A stretch of DNA of 64,000 bases from Sycobia sp. Sy_11 (Eukaryota; Arthropoda; Insecta; Hymenoptera; Epichrysomallidae), in the NCBI GenBank assembly GCA_018907035.1, contig JACCIC010000223.1, positions 248,001-312,000 of the forward strand, written 5' to 3'. This document shows, one piece after another, positions 9,840 to 21,529 of the stretch; position 1 is the first letter of the stretch, and each line of letters begins with the position of its first letter. A model generated the notes under the pieces. It was given only the letters and a program-made list of their open reading frames with translations. It was not told the DNA's origin and searched no databases. Position numbers and translations under genes: made by a program.

Positions 9840-11300
9840 GGAATCAGTACACATAGAGATGTCCGGCTAGAGCGTTTGGAAAAAAGGATCACTGAACTTA
9901 TTGATAATAACCATAATAGATGGGAATATTGGAATGATTTCGAAAATAGCATTAATAGATTGGAAAGTGCTTTAAACAAGGAAACGTTCGAGAAAAATAA
10001 ATTACGGGGCAACATCTATGGAATCTTTTCTTCGCTCGACTGAGAACAAAATAAATCGTAAATCTCAGCAGAAAGTGATAGGGAAATTATTATGATACAT
10101 TCGTACGGAGCGAGAAAGAAAACTTCTTCCTGTTGTAAATGTCCGAGATCCAATAGGGAGCGAATCCATATTTCTGATACACACAGGATCAGAAGTAAAT
10201 TTGATAAAAAGAGTATCTATATCAACACTTCTACGCATGAATTTAGTGAGAGCGATGAAACTGATGTAGAACAAAGAGAATTAAACCAAGACCTACTGTA
10301 AATCAATGCTGAAATAGATATATGTCTTGATCAATACGCTGATTCCATAGTAATGCAATTAAAACATTACATTATTGATATGTAGTTGATTCAAAAAATT
10401 CTAGAGTAGCAATCAGAATCATCACATAGACTCATCACTGAAAACTCTTTGTTTACCTAGACGATATCGTCGTGTATGCTAACATCTTAGAAGAGCATGA
10501 TCAAAAAATCAAATTATTGTTAGATAGAATCTGAGGAGTCAAATTAAAATTACAATTTAACAAATGCGAGTGTTTCAAAAAAGAAGTCAATTATTTAGGG
10601 ATTGAGTAAAAAGGGACTGAGTCCAGATCCGAAGAAATTAGGCTCTTTAAAGGACTTTCCACACCTCAATAATGTAAAAAAACGTTAGGCAATTTCTTGA
10701 TCTAGCTGGTTATTACTGCCGCCTCATAAAAAGCTTTGCTGCGATATCTGAACCTCTGACTAATCTACTACAGAAGGATACCTCATTACAATGGTCAGAT
10801 AAATCCGATTATGCATTTCAGACATTAAAAACCATACTCTACAGTGCACCTTTACTAAAGTTCTCTGACTTCACCCATTCAATATAACGACAGATCCGTC
10901 AGGATACGATGTAGGAAAGGATCAATCCATCGCTTATACTTCGCGCATGTTACGCAATGCTGAACTAAAGTGCAAAGTATGTGAAAAAGAAGCGTTAGCA
11001 GTTGTACACTCTGTAAAACATTCCGATCCTAGGTTTCTGGCAGAAATATTACAATTACACTGGACCACTAACTACTCGTTTGGTTGAAAACGGTAGATTT
11101 AAACACTTGTATGCAGAAATGGCGTTTTAAATTATCTAAATCCGACTATACAGTTATGTACAAAACAAGAAAAATTCAATTCCAACGCAGACGCCTTATC
11201 TCGCAACCCACCAGATATAATGGTCACAAATGTAGTCACTCGTTCAGTTCTAACACTTCTACTAGGCAGACAAATGAAAGCTAGTAACCAAAGAGAACAA
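9840..11300 (+). pseudogene. Ty3/gypsy-like gag-pol relic (protease, RT, RNase H)
   Basis: Plus-strand frames contain, in order: a coiled-coil-like stretch at 9860-10020; a retroviral-type protease around 10130-10230 whose catalytic D-T-G-S reads H-T-G-S; the RT palm motif VYLDDIVVYA at about 10452-10482 followed by a KCECFKKEVNYLG segment; a tether region ending SEPLTNLL; and RNase H sequence (ITTDPSGYDVG, SIAYTSRMLR, EKEALAVVHSVKH) to about 11030, with ADALSRNPP near 11195. Much of RT upstream of YLDD is deleted, and many stops and frameshifts are present. It is a decayed copy of an insect LTR retroelement of the errantivirus-like type, given the env-like region that follows. Confidence 0.75.
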
Positions 11301-11689
11301 AGACTTCCAGAGAAAGGATGCCCGCCGAAGAGATGAAGACCCAAGAAAGGTATTAGATAGTAAAACAAAATGCATATACATTACATGGACTTAAAAATAA
11401 ATTAAGCCTCATAGCTTTATGTTAGTCGGTAATGACAGTGCCAGTTATATAGACCCGTATGGTTAATGGGCTTCCGCACTTGTGCAGGCCCTAGCGACAA
11501 TAACGATCATCTAGTGCCTAGGTAGCGTAGATTTAGACAGCATTGTAATTCGTCTCAAAATTGGAACGGTATGCATATTTTCCAATGGACAATTCATCAG
11601 GAAGGAGGCGACATATTTTGAAAAAACCAATCCCTAGCGACGCTTGTAACTTCAACAATTTTAGCATCTTGTATGAAGGTCTTACACAA

Positions 11690-12628
11690 AAAATAATAGT
11701 TTAGATTTATTTACCTTTGTTAAATCGAAATTCATATACATAGAGAAATATCTACGCATCCAAGTGAAAAACTTATATCAAGACGTAGTTTTCCAGCGTC
11801 GTAACATAGAAAGATAAACTATTCGAAACGCACTTGCTCTCGCTACTCAAGCTCCAGACGATTTCACGTATAATTTCATAAATGGTCTCAGATATATGGC
11901 AGTTTTAGCTGGAGAAATCACCCATCTGGTGAAGTGTATACCAGTGGAAATGAAAGTGCATCAAAGTTCCAATTGATATACGGAATTACCAGTCTTAAAG
12001 AGGAATTTAACACTATACATCACTCGTAGGATATACATTCTCAAAAGCAAAGGTACCATCGTAAGATGCAACCCTACTCTTCCGGTAGCCTACCAAATAG
12101 GCAGTCAATGGTACCAAATACTCCCTCAACATATAGTAAGAATAACTTCCGATATTTTAAACTATTGTACATTCCAAAACTTCCTGGAAATAGACCAGTC
12201 CCCAAGACCTTGCCACAGACGGAATCTATACCCAAGAAGATCTAAAAAGACTTCAGGAATCTTTTATGTTCCGAGTCGAAAAGCCAGCATTCCTAGATGA
12301 TATGGCAAAAGAAATTAACGGGCACGCAATAGAAGAAGGCGAAGGAACCATAGAGTAGCTATTGAACAGAAATGCAGCAGAGAAGCTAGTGGAATTCGCA
12401 TGGAGAAAAGTGTGGCAAAAGATCGTCTCTTTTGGACCCACTAGTGCAGGTATCATTGAAATATTGTTCATAATTCAAGCCATAAAAATCTTAATCAGCG
12501 CTGGCATAAAAAGTTACGTGCTTCACCACTTTTCTGGATTGTCACTTCATCTATTTGGAGCAGAGTTGACTGAACATACACGGCTATTCATATCAAAAGA
12601 GAATGATTGGAACTGTGATGCACTTTGA
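11690..12628 (+). pseudogene. Envelope-like glycoprotein relic of a gypsy-type retroelement
   Basis: The region is colinear with the better-preserved minus-strand ORF at 55355-55879. Both share the order QRRN/QRCQ motif, NALA(L/I)AT, YN-(I/L)-GPRY/GLRY, LAGE(I/V)-H-LKCI and AEL-V. Further on, 12362-12628 encodes a C-terminal segment with WRKVWQKIVSFGPTSAGIIE followed by a hydrophobic stretch, likely the membrane anchor. Such regions, 3' of pol, act as virus-derived envelope (fusion) proteins in infectious insect retroelements. Stops and frameshifts break it in several places. The viral lineage of this env (errantiviral or mononegavirus/chuvirus-like) cannot be settled by eye. Confidence 0.55.
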
Positions 12629-12855
12629 CTTCCAGTGGTATACACTTAACCATATAGATGACTTCTCCAGCTAAAACTGCCCTATATCTACATCATTTAT
12701 GAGATTATACCCGAACTCGTCTAGAGCTTGATTATTATTTGCGAGTGCAAGTGCGTTTTTAGTAGTTTGTATTTCTATGTTACAACGCTGGAGTCTTGGT
12801 ATAATTTTTCATTTAGCTGCATATATATTTCTCTGCGTTTACGAATTTCGAGTTT
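12615..12855 (-). pseudogene. Inverted partial duplicate of the env-like region
   Basis: Minus-strand sequence here repeats the plus-strand segment at about 11740-11960: ACTTCCAGTGGTATACACTT and CTCCAGCTAAAACTGCC are reverse complements of stretches near 11940 and 11900. This makes an inverted repeat with roughly a 650-bp spacer, so transcripts across it could fold. Confidence 0.7.
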
Positions 12856-12859
12856 ACAT

Positions 12860-13535
12860 GGGTAAATATATCTAAATCTGGGGTGCTCGTTTTGTCCGAT
12901 TTTACAAACGATTGGCCTCAGACTGTTTCGAAAATTAATAGTTTGAGGTGTTACGTCCTTATTATTTTGTGATATTTCCGGCTAACTTTCCGCATTAGAT
13001 AATCGTTCTTTCTATTTGAAGCTTGTATTGTTATACTTTGGTTTTTGTTATTAAGTTACAATAATACTAGTGTATGACATTAACGTCATTATTTGGAATG
13101 GAACGTTCTCCCACTTCTGTAAATGCCATCATACTTACGTTCGCATACGGAGACGCACAACCATAACTAATGATTCCTGATGCTATTTGGATGACCGATA
13201 AAAAATATATAATACAATTACCAATAAAATTTTATTATAATTTCTTTCCTTTACTTTTTGATTTCCTTTTTCTGTAACAAAAATAGAATTATCTTTTATG
13301 TTTTTATGAAAAGATATCATTAGCTCAATTATTCTACAAATAATAGGAATAATAGAAGTGAGGCGTACAATAGTGTAATAAATGGAAGTGAATTAAGATG
13401 AAACTAGTTTTTAGTTTCTAGTTCTTTTTTTTTATTATTGATGACTCATGGTTGATGTGCTATATTCTGAGCCAATTCGCCTGCATAAGTTTACTACATT
13501 TATTTATTTGAATCCGTGTATTATTTTTAGTTAGA
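12860..13535. other. AT-rich stretch, nothing recognised
   Basis: No coding similarity or repeat structure identified. Confidence 0.4.
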
Positions 13536-13539
13536 ATTT

Positions 13540-13850
13540 CTAATATTTTATGTGGCCCGGAGTAATGATGGTTAAATTTACAGGGTTTATGGCCAGATAA
13601 TAGGAATACGTACATAATCACCTCCTTTAAAATTTCTAGGAATGAAATTTTGGTCGCAATACTTTTTCAATTTCAATTTCGACGAGACCAGATACTCTTA
13701 TGCAATTTTTTGTAAACCATTTACCAAAAAGTTTCAAGCAGCCATTGGAGTTGGGATGAAAGGCTGTTGTACGGAATTTTTTATTTTAAAGCGGTTGGCT
13801 ACGCTATTTATCAGACTGCTGAAAGAATTCGTACCTTGAGCTCTGAGAAA
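13540..13850 (-). pseudogene. Integrase fragment of a gypsy-type element
   Basis: Minus-strand translation around 13790-13700 contains TTAFHPNSNG, the catalytic-core signature of retroelement integrases (TTAYHPQTNG-like). Degenerate continuation follows to about 13545. Its orientation is opposite to the neighbouring gag-pol-env relic, so it has been inverted or comes from another insertion. Confidence 0.6.
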
Positions 13851-13854
13851 TTTT

Positions 13855-14880
13855 TCTGGTGTCCTGAAGATGCAAATAAATGTTTTTAATTTGATTTATC
13901 AACAACTTTTAAAAACTACTTAAGGAGAAAAGGGAAGCTGAGATGTAGAAAAATAAGTAAACATTCAATTAAGATTATAAAATATATGCAGCATAGTTAT
14001 ATGGTAATTGATAAGACAGATATAAGTAAAACTGTACTGTATTGTAATCGATATAATGTAGATAACATTACAAGCATCACAAAAACTGTAAATTTATTTG
14101 AAATATAATAATAAAAACAAACTAAATTAAAATTTTTATTTATATTAAATAAAAATTAAAAACAATTTCTATTAAAAAAATCTTTTTAAATTATTCATTA
14201 CTTATTAACATGAATATGGAATTTTCATCTAAATTTTATAAATAATAAATTCATTGGTGAATGGATTGGAATGCATGATGATTCTATAAAACAAAAAAAA
14301 TATTAGATAGATATGATAAAGTTATTTATTTTTTATTATAACATTAAAATTTTATAAATTAAAAATTACAAAATTCTTTAATTTATTTGTTCTTAATTTT
14401 TGTACATATATATTTATAGTTATATATTATATTACGTAAGTTATTATAATATAATTTCGGAAATAATTTTCGGATTTTTTCAGCTTGTCTGGTTTCTCGG
14501 GCATTTCCGGGTTTATTGGTTCTTCTGCATCTTTTATTATTAAGATGTTATTGCTGCTACTATGGATCTGGCTGTGGTTACTTGGCATTTTATATGCGGC
14601 TTCTTTCTGTCGTGTCATTTTTTGAAGGTGTTTTGCGAGCTCTGTCACATCTGGAACTAAAAATGAAGTAATTAAATTGAAATAAATGTTGAAATAAAGA
14701 ATAAATGAATTAAATAATATAAATAATGAAATAAATTACAAACTTTATTAAATCATAAAATAAAATAAATAACTAAATAAAATGAAAATAATAAATAAAT
14801 AAAATTAAATAAATACATAAATTAAATTAAATAAATAAATAAATTAAATTAAATTAATATAATAAATAAAAACACTCTAC
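13855..14880. other. AT-rich stretch with an unassigned 73-codon ORF
   Basis: Minus-strand 14427-14648 is an open frame rich in K, N, E and P (EEPINPEMPEKPDKLKK). It could be a gag-like scrap or chance. The rest, especially 14690-14870, is low-complexity (AAATAAAT)n-like. Confidence 0.35.
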
Positions 14881-14884
14881 CATT

Positions 14885-15960
14885 TCCTCCCATTTGAAAA
14901 GGAATGATTCGAGTCTGCTCCTTGATCGCAGATGCGATGCGGCGTCGATAATTGCCTGGCATCTCCGTGGCAAGCTTTCTATTAATTTAACGGAATATTC
15001 TTATAGCAACGATTTTCACATTTGACGAATTTGATAAGATATCTGCTTCAAAGTTTGTATGCGTCTTCCATGTAGCTTCTGTTTAATATATGCCTACATC
15101 TTTTTAATAGGGTTTACATCGTGTAACTGCGACGGCCAATCCAATGTAACGATGCCAGATTCAGTATTCTACTTACTTGTTGTTCTACTGCAGAATTCGA
15201 TCTTCATTTTTTCTGATGAACCATCGTTTGACAGATGCTAATAAAACCATTATATAGATTTTTATCATTTTCTCGGTATTTGGGTTGTCAATAATAAAGT
15301 GCAAAGCGCCGAATCCATGCTTTGACAAGCAGCCCCAAAGCTGCACCTTAATTCCGTGTTCTACGATCATCTGAACAAGTCTATTGATAAAAGTTGACGA
15401 GGCTTGCGTAATGACACAACCTGCCCAAAAGTCTCTATTAATATTCGCATGCGCCCAAACAAGTCGCTTTGTCACAAGTTTTTCAGTCAACAGAGGGTTC
15501 TTTGAGGCCATGAGTACAAAGATGGGTTTAGATAGTTTCGTAGGATATATCTAATTTTGTGCCTTTTGCGATTAATTTTGCTTGTCCTTGCCGCAGTTAT
15601 AAAGCAGGCTTCCGCAAAAACAAATTCACTATTCCTTCTTCATCTTTTTTGTCCACTTTTCCTATCGAACCACGCTCTGGTAAATTATCGACATTTTTGG
15701 CCACTTTATATCGCTACACCCACTTCTGTATAAATGCCTTCGACTTTCGCATATATTTATCAGCCGCTGATTGCGACATTTTGTAAACTTTCGGGTGGAT
15801 GCAAAGGCACACAGCCTCGAAGCGCGACGTGTACTTAGTACTCATGGTGTCCAACGTGAGTCTCTTTCGAAATATCAACGACAACTGAATCTTTTTTGAC
15901 AATGCATCAAGGAGAAAGTTTCCCTCTATCGGCTCGCGAAGGAATTAAATCGAAATCTCT
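14885..15960 (-). pseudogene. Tc1-like transposase relic
   Basis: Minus strand, N- to C-terminus: a paired-like HTH with HPKVYKMSQSAADKYMRKSK (15714-15902), then LRQGQAKL near 15590. ORF 15185-15511 follows with NPLLTEKLVTKRLVWA, LWGCLSKHGFGALHF and the KRWFIRKNEDRILQ run that precedes the second catalytic Asp. TLDWPSQ and PRRCQAIIDAA tail motifs lie near 15120 and 14960. Motif order and length match Tc1-family transposases. The frame changes several times and the first catalytic Asp region (around 15440) is scrambled. TIRs were not identified. Confidence 0.8.
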
Positions 15961-15999
15961 CATTACCTGTAACAAATTATTATTTATTTTTATGAAAAG

Positions 16000-16012
16000 A
16001 TGTATCTGATTG
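16000..16012 (+). repeat. Target-site duplication, left copy
   Basis: ATGTATCTGATTG here is repeated exactly at 16318-16330, bracketing a 5'-truncated LINE with a poly(A)-like tail. Confidence 0.9.
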
Positions 16013-16317
16013 ACCCCAAGTATCAGTGCACAAAATATGACCAAGACCTTAATCATGTTATTTCGCAATGCAGCCTATATGAGACACATCGCGCTAAGCT
16101 AATAGAAGATCTCATAAAATATAAATTACAACTTCTGCTATGTATAGATGCTCTACTTTACGAACCGAACATCGCAGCACTCTCTTGTATTGTAACTTTT
16201 TTCAAAAGTTGCAACTTGTATATATAAATATTGTAATTGAAATATATTGTATTTTATGTGAGACTGTATAGCAAAATAATCTCTAATATGAGATTCAAAT
16301 GGCTTAAATAAAAAAAA
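16013..16317 (+). mobile_element. 5'-truncated non-LTR retrotransposon (LINE) 3' end
   Basis: A 305-bp insertion lies between perfect 13-bp direct repeats and ends in AAATAAAAAAAA, the signature of target-primed reverse transcription. The ORF in it (16000-16227, its ATG supplied by the target duplication) encodes a LINE polymerase C-terminus: DLNHVISQCSLYETHRAKL, the typical C...H..xxC region after RT/RNase H, then FFKSCNLYI and a stop. This resembles I/Jockey-group elements. The insertion is dead on arrival because only the last 70 or so residues were copied. Confidence 0.85.
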
Positions 16318-16330
16318 ATGTATCTGATTG

Positions 16331-17855
16331 TTAGAAATAATGCTAATGTCTTAAATTAATTAACTGTTTATTTTTGAAATGATTAACAATATTTTGTATG
16401 AAATTTATTTTGTAATTATATTAAGAATAAAGTTAATGTCATATGTTAATTATATATTACCTTAGGTTCTTTGCAAATATTTCTTCCTCAGACTTACCTT
16501 TGTTTACCCTGGAAATTCTATAAATGATAATATATTATGATAAATTATCGGTAATCCAGGGAAAAAAAAGAACGTATTAATGATCAGGTACAGGGAGGAA
16601 AATGTTTCTAACATTTTCTACTATTAACAAAAAAAATCAAAAGTAGACTTGTTTCATTAACCAATAAATTAACTTAAATCTTTATTTAATTAGTAAAATT
16701 ATAATAATTATTATCCTAACCCTACCTAATATGCACCCGCGATCGACTAACGCGTGTATACGCTCACACAGGGTGTGAGAGAGGTGAATCTATAAGTATA
16801 AAAGAGAGACAGAGCAACAAGATCGCCACCGTACGAAGAACAAGATGTACTATTAAGAATAGAAAACTGAATGCGCGCTTGTTACTCTCACTATTCTAGT
16901 TCTAAGTCTATGTCTGTCTGTCTCTCTCACACTTCTAAAAATAACTTATGATATCTAATAATGTTAATCAAAAGAAATTGAAGAAAAGAGTAGAGGTATA
17001 TAACACTCTACTCAAAACCGAAGACACAATAAATATAAAAAAAAATTCACCAACCTTTATAAATCGACGCAGAAAAGAGTACAACCCAACGAAGCAACTG
17101 GCGTGAGCTCAATGTCCAAGATACAGGTCGATCTGTACACCTTTCACTCGGCAAGAATCCTTTATAGTAATAGTTTTATTGTTCTGGTAACCAAACAGAT
17201 TCAATGACCACGAACCTCTATATATTCGGAGTACTTCAATTAATTAATCAATTTCACGATAATGGCCACAATACAATCCTTAAGAAAGACTTTTAACGAC
17301 TTTACTTTTTCAGAAGATATTTTATTATATCAATTTTCTATACTATCATAATTTTTATTCTCCTTCTCTCTCTCTCTTTTTCCCTCCCTTTTTTCCTATT
17401 TGTTAAAAATATTAACATGTATAGATCGAACTAACCCATTCATGTTACGAAATCTAATGTTTGTCATATCGTTTAAAATTTCTGCAGTTATCGAAAGAAG
17501 AGATTATTTATTTCAGAAAGAAGAACACAGAAAATAGAATTGTTAAAAACATCACAATAAAAAAATAAGTATTTAATAAATACGTCGCACTAAATTCACC
17601 TTATGAAAATAAATTATGAACTTAAGATTTCAAGTCTTTCCGTTTCTTTCTTCCTATACACATTAATGCTTATTACAAACAGTGTCTACAATGATTTCAA
17701 TCCAGACGATTTATTTTTTAGATTTCAAATAATTTATTATAAGAAATACAAAAATTATTTGTATACTAGGCATCATCAAAATCAATATAACTTAATAAAA
17801 CTTGAATTAAAGTTAAAAATTGTACTTATGTCGACTGTTCTGAATTAAATTAATA
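16331..17855. other. AT-rich intergenic stretch
   Basis: At 16795-16803 a TATAAAAG box lies in a GAGAGA-rich context just downstream of CGCGTGTATACGC, a possible promoter with no recognisable gene behind it. A CT-rich patch lies at 17360-17390. ORF 17603-17848 is AT-driven and unassigned. Confidence 0.35.
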
Positions 17856-17859
17856 AATA

Positions 17860-18450
17860 TTTTTATTGGTCTTACAGTCTTTATAATATAATATATTAGC
17901 TAAAATAATGACAGTCAGACTGTCCTTGTTTATGTTTACCCGCGTCGAATCTGAAATAAAACTTATTGCTACAGTAAATTATATTAAAAATTGAAAATAA
18001 AAATAAAATAAAATAAAATTAATAATAAAATATAAATAAACATAAAAATAAAATAATAAATAAAATAAAAATAATAAAAGTATAATAATATTCTATGTTA
18101 GTAAAGAGAACCTGACTACCCCCACAACCTTAAATTTAGAATTACCTTGGTACCCGACGTTTCGAACCACTACGAATCATCTCCAGGAACCAGTTTGGTT
18201 CCAATTTATTTCTATTTATCCCAATTTACTTTTATTATTTTTATTTTATTTATTATTTTATTTTTATTTTTATTTTATTATTAATTTTATTTTATGTATA
18301 TTTTTCATTTTTAATATAATTTATTGTAGTCATAAATTTTATTTCAGATTCTACGGGAGTAATCATAAACAAGGACAGTCTGACTGTCATTATTTTAGCT
18401 AATATATTATATTATAAAGACGGTAAGGTCGATAAAAATATTTATTAACT
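17860..18450. mobile_element. Solo palindromic PLE terminal unit
   Basis: The left arm begins AATAAATATTTTTATTGGTC and the right arm ends with its inverse (near 18445). Both arms contain the GACAGTCAGACTGTC motif, a block resembling TAAATTATATTAAAAATTGA and the (TTTTA)n tract. Between them (18140-18200) lies a degenerate hammerhead-like segment on the minus strand (GTTCGAAACGTCGG preceded by GATGATTCGTAGTGG). No coding sequence remains. It matches the flanks of the 26.9-28.1 kb PLE copy. Confidence 0.75.
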
Positions 18451-18885
18451 TAAATATATTGATTTACTAAAGACACAAAAAAGAAAATCTACATAATTTA
18501 TTGTCATGTTTTTTATCAATGGATGTTGTAACACCTCCCTAATCACTACCAATCGTCAATACCTATTATTTTCTGTTTTGATTCGATTTATGGAATATTC
18601 TAATGTATATCTTAATGACTAAGTTCCCTATCGAATTTAATTCTTCTTATGTATAAGATGAATCCCATTTTTGAATCTTTCCCAAATATCCATCTGTTTA
18701 TTTTCCTCTGTTTTTTTCAATATTATGCGTCGCCGTGCACGCTCTGAATTGGTAAGGAAGGAAACTGTAAGAAACATATATATCATCCCTTAAGTTTCCA
18801 TTAGTAAATCCATTAGTAAGAAAATTGAATATCATCTATTCCGCCTATGGACCATTTAATATTTTTTTTTTCAAGTCAAAAAGGT
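18451..18885. other. Unassigned AT-rich stretch
   Basis: Nothing recognised. Confidence 0.35.
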
Positions 18886-18889
18886 AGCC

Positions 18890-19755
18890 CTATGCCCAGG
18901 CTTAACTTAATAATAAAAAACGAAATATTTTGTCACTAACTGGATACAGGTAAACGATTTTAATAACATACATCAATACATTCGGAAAAGTGGAATTCAC
19001 GATCCAGTCTTTAATTTGGTCGGAATGTAGCTCGACCGGGATTTCAGAGAAGCTAATTTAATGGTTTATTTTTATATCAGATTTTACTTCAAGACTCAAC
19101 TTATAAAACACCGAATATAAATTATCAGCCTCAACTATGATAAAGCAGTTAGGCATAAGCCTAATGCAATTAACGCGCAATTTAGATTTCACTGGATATA
19201 CTGCATTTTTAATTTCAGGAGCATTAGTAAATCGCTATTTGACATGCTTACATGTACCAAAATAACACGCACATATTCTTTAATAGCAAAAGATTTTCCC
19301 AGTGTAAAATGAACTTTATCTGGCGGACTAGTAGATTGACGTCATTACAGCGAGCCAGCATCCGTGCACTCCGTTCGATATAAAATAGGTTACCATTATC
19401 AGGTATAAGTAGATTATCCCGAGACTGCCGCCAACGGTTCCAATGCAAAATCTGCGCGCATAGTTGCATCCTAGGAACGTTCCCAGCGCATTGTTATAAC
19501 CTTTATTCCCGTCTATGATTGCGTTTATGTCTTATATGTCTATGTCTTATGACTGCGCGTATGCTTGCTGTGGCAGAACCCGCTTGCGAAAAGAACTCTG
19601 ATTGCGGTTTATAGTACGGAGTTACCTTATATGTAAAATAAAGAATACAGTTCTTATGATATGTTATATTATTTCATATGATTATTGAACCCTCCCCGCT
19701 TCTTCTTTTAAGTATGAGCCGCGTAAGAATACGGTTACAATATACATACATGTGA
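18890..19755 (+). mobile_element. LTR retroelement 3' end: env-like tail plus LTR
   Basis: The plus strand at 18960-19245 is colinear with the minus-strand ORF 63612-63992, which I read as a degenerate envelope tail. Sequence resembling an LTR follows: an AATAAAG polyadenylation signal near 19639 and a terminus GGTTACAAT at about 19738 before ATAT. The whole block recurs inverted at 63045-64000. The minus-strand 73-codon ORF 19248-19469 lies antisense within the LTR and is not called as a gene. Confidence 0.5.
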
Positions 19756-20955
19756 TCAAATTTGACCCGGACTGGCAAAAAAACAACATTTTTACGTATT
19801 TTAAAACAAATCTTTATTATCGTCTTCAAAATAGGCTTTTTTCGAGCCAATACAAGCATGCCAATGCTTAATCCAATTTTCTATACATCTGTTATATGCC
19901 TCACCTGGGATTGACTTCAGTTCCTTTAGCGAATTACTTTTTATGCCTTCAATGCACTCATGGTGCGTTCTCTGAAGCGAATTTGGGATTTTGGAAAGAG
20001 GAAAAAGTTACAGGGAGACAAATCTGGCGAATACGGTGGCTGAGCGATGACTTTCATTTCGTGTTTGACCAAGAAATCAGACAGAATCATGCTGAAATGT
20101 GCTGACGCATTATCGTCCTGAAAAAACCATGAATTGTCTGCTCACAAATCCGGTCGTTTACGACGAATTGCTCCACGTAGACGTCTCCAAACGATCAAGT
20201 ACTACTTCTTATTGAGCTTTTGACCTCCTGGAACGAACTCATGGTGAACTACCCCATGGTAATCGAAAAAACGATGAGCATCACCTTGATTTTCGACCAA
20301 TGTTTCGGCTCATTTTTGGAGCACCATTTGCTAGATTGTTGGGCAGTTTCGACATCATATTCATAAACTCATTTCTCATCACCAGTAATTATGCGTTTTA
20401 TAAATGTAGGATCTTTACCTACGTTTTGAAGCATCTCTTTTGCGACGTCTACTCGACATTGTTTTTACAAAGAATTAAGAAGTTTTGGATCAAGTCTAAC
20501 ATTGACATGCTTCATATGCAAACCATGAATCAAAATATGTTGAGTCGATCCATAAGAGATGTTGAGAGCTTTTGCTATCTCTCTAATGCTGACACGACGA
20601 TTTTGGAGCACCATTTCCTCAACTTTTTCGATGTTATCGTCGTTAACAGAGGTGGATGGGCGACTTGCCTGAGGCAAGTTTTCGACGACTTCACGATCTT
20701 CACTGAATGCTTCATGCCACTCAAATACTTGCGTTCATAATAAATTAGAGTCCCTAAAACACTTCTGCAACATTTACAACGATTCCGTAACCATAACTCC
20801 AGTGGAAACACAAAATTTCAAGCAAAGCATTAATGGAGATATGGTATATCTCACATGAAAATCAAGAAACATTGTACCAATATAGAAAAAAAAAATTTAT
20901 CGATTCAATTTACGTGCGGAGTTTTAATGCACCTGTCCGGCTCAAATGTGGTTAT
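19755..20955 (-). pseudogene. mariner transposase relic, near full length
   Basis: TIR-like ends match with two mismatches: CAAATTTGACCCGGACTGG at the left and its near-inverse at 20932-20952. The minus strand reads PQASRPSTSVNDDNIEKVEE and NRRVSIREIAKALNISYGST (20465-20677, HTH domains). TGDEK follows, but the Trp codon after it is a stop (about 20380). Next come FFDYHGV-like sequence, a QDDNASAH region with the second Asp, PPYSPDLSPCNFFLFP with the third Asp (about 20025), and a C-terminal IENWIKHWHACIGSKKAYFED. All three DD34D aspartates are still visible, but there are stops and frameshifts. This is a recently dead irritans-type copy. Confidence 0.85.
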
Positions 20956-21014
20956 ATGATTTGATTATATGTATATATATTATCGAATTACTGAATAAAA
21001 TTATTTACAATTTT

Positions 21015-21525
21015 AATAAATATTTTTATAGGTCTTACAATCGAATCAAATTAACCGAAAACAATACGTAACAATATCAATACATATCTACATTAACATT
21101 AATACATCAATACACAAAAATAATAAAAATAAAAATTAAAATTAAAAAATTAATGACGGTCAGACTATCCTTGTATAAAATCACCCCCGTAGACTAATCT
21201 GAAAATAAAAATATTAGCTGAACAAAATGTTATGTTAGTAAAGTGCAATCTGATTGTCTCTACCACCCTTAACTAATTGAAGACGTAGTCCAACATTTTT
21301 AATCTATATATACCCTATCCCCACCACCAAACTTAGCAAATCAAATATTAAATCCCCCTCTATACAAAATGTTCAAAACCAATCAATTTAATAAGGAATG
21401 ATAAATGTTATCTAATTTACTAGATTCTAAAATTAAATTTACATTATTTTGATACTTGGAAATGTGAATACTTTCAAGACTCTCCCTGAAGAGTAATTGG
21501 GCTGTAAGACCAATGAAAATATTTA
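21015..21525 (-). mobile_element. PLE 3' fragment with last codons of the polymerase
   Basis: The minus strand from 21490 reads ...IHISKYQNNVNLILESSKLD followed by a stop at about 21390, the PLE C-terminus. A 3' UTR follows and ends AATATTTATT at 21016. The hammerhead core is lost: only GTTGGACTACGTCTTCAATT survives at about 21290. The outer end (21498-21525) is the inverse of the 3' terminus, giving inverted ends. Confidence 0.75.
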
Positions 21526-21529
21526 TTAA

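Noticed and set aside
15059..15241. 60-codon plus ORF with signal-peptide-like start
   Set aside because: It is antisense to the Tc1-like transposase relic.
19248..19469. 73-codon ORF shared with 63349-63615
   Set aside because: Conservation between the two places is due to duplication of an LTR; the frame is antisense to the retroelement and has no family match.
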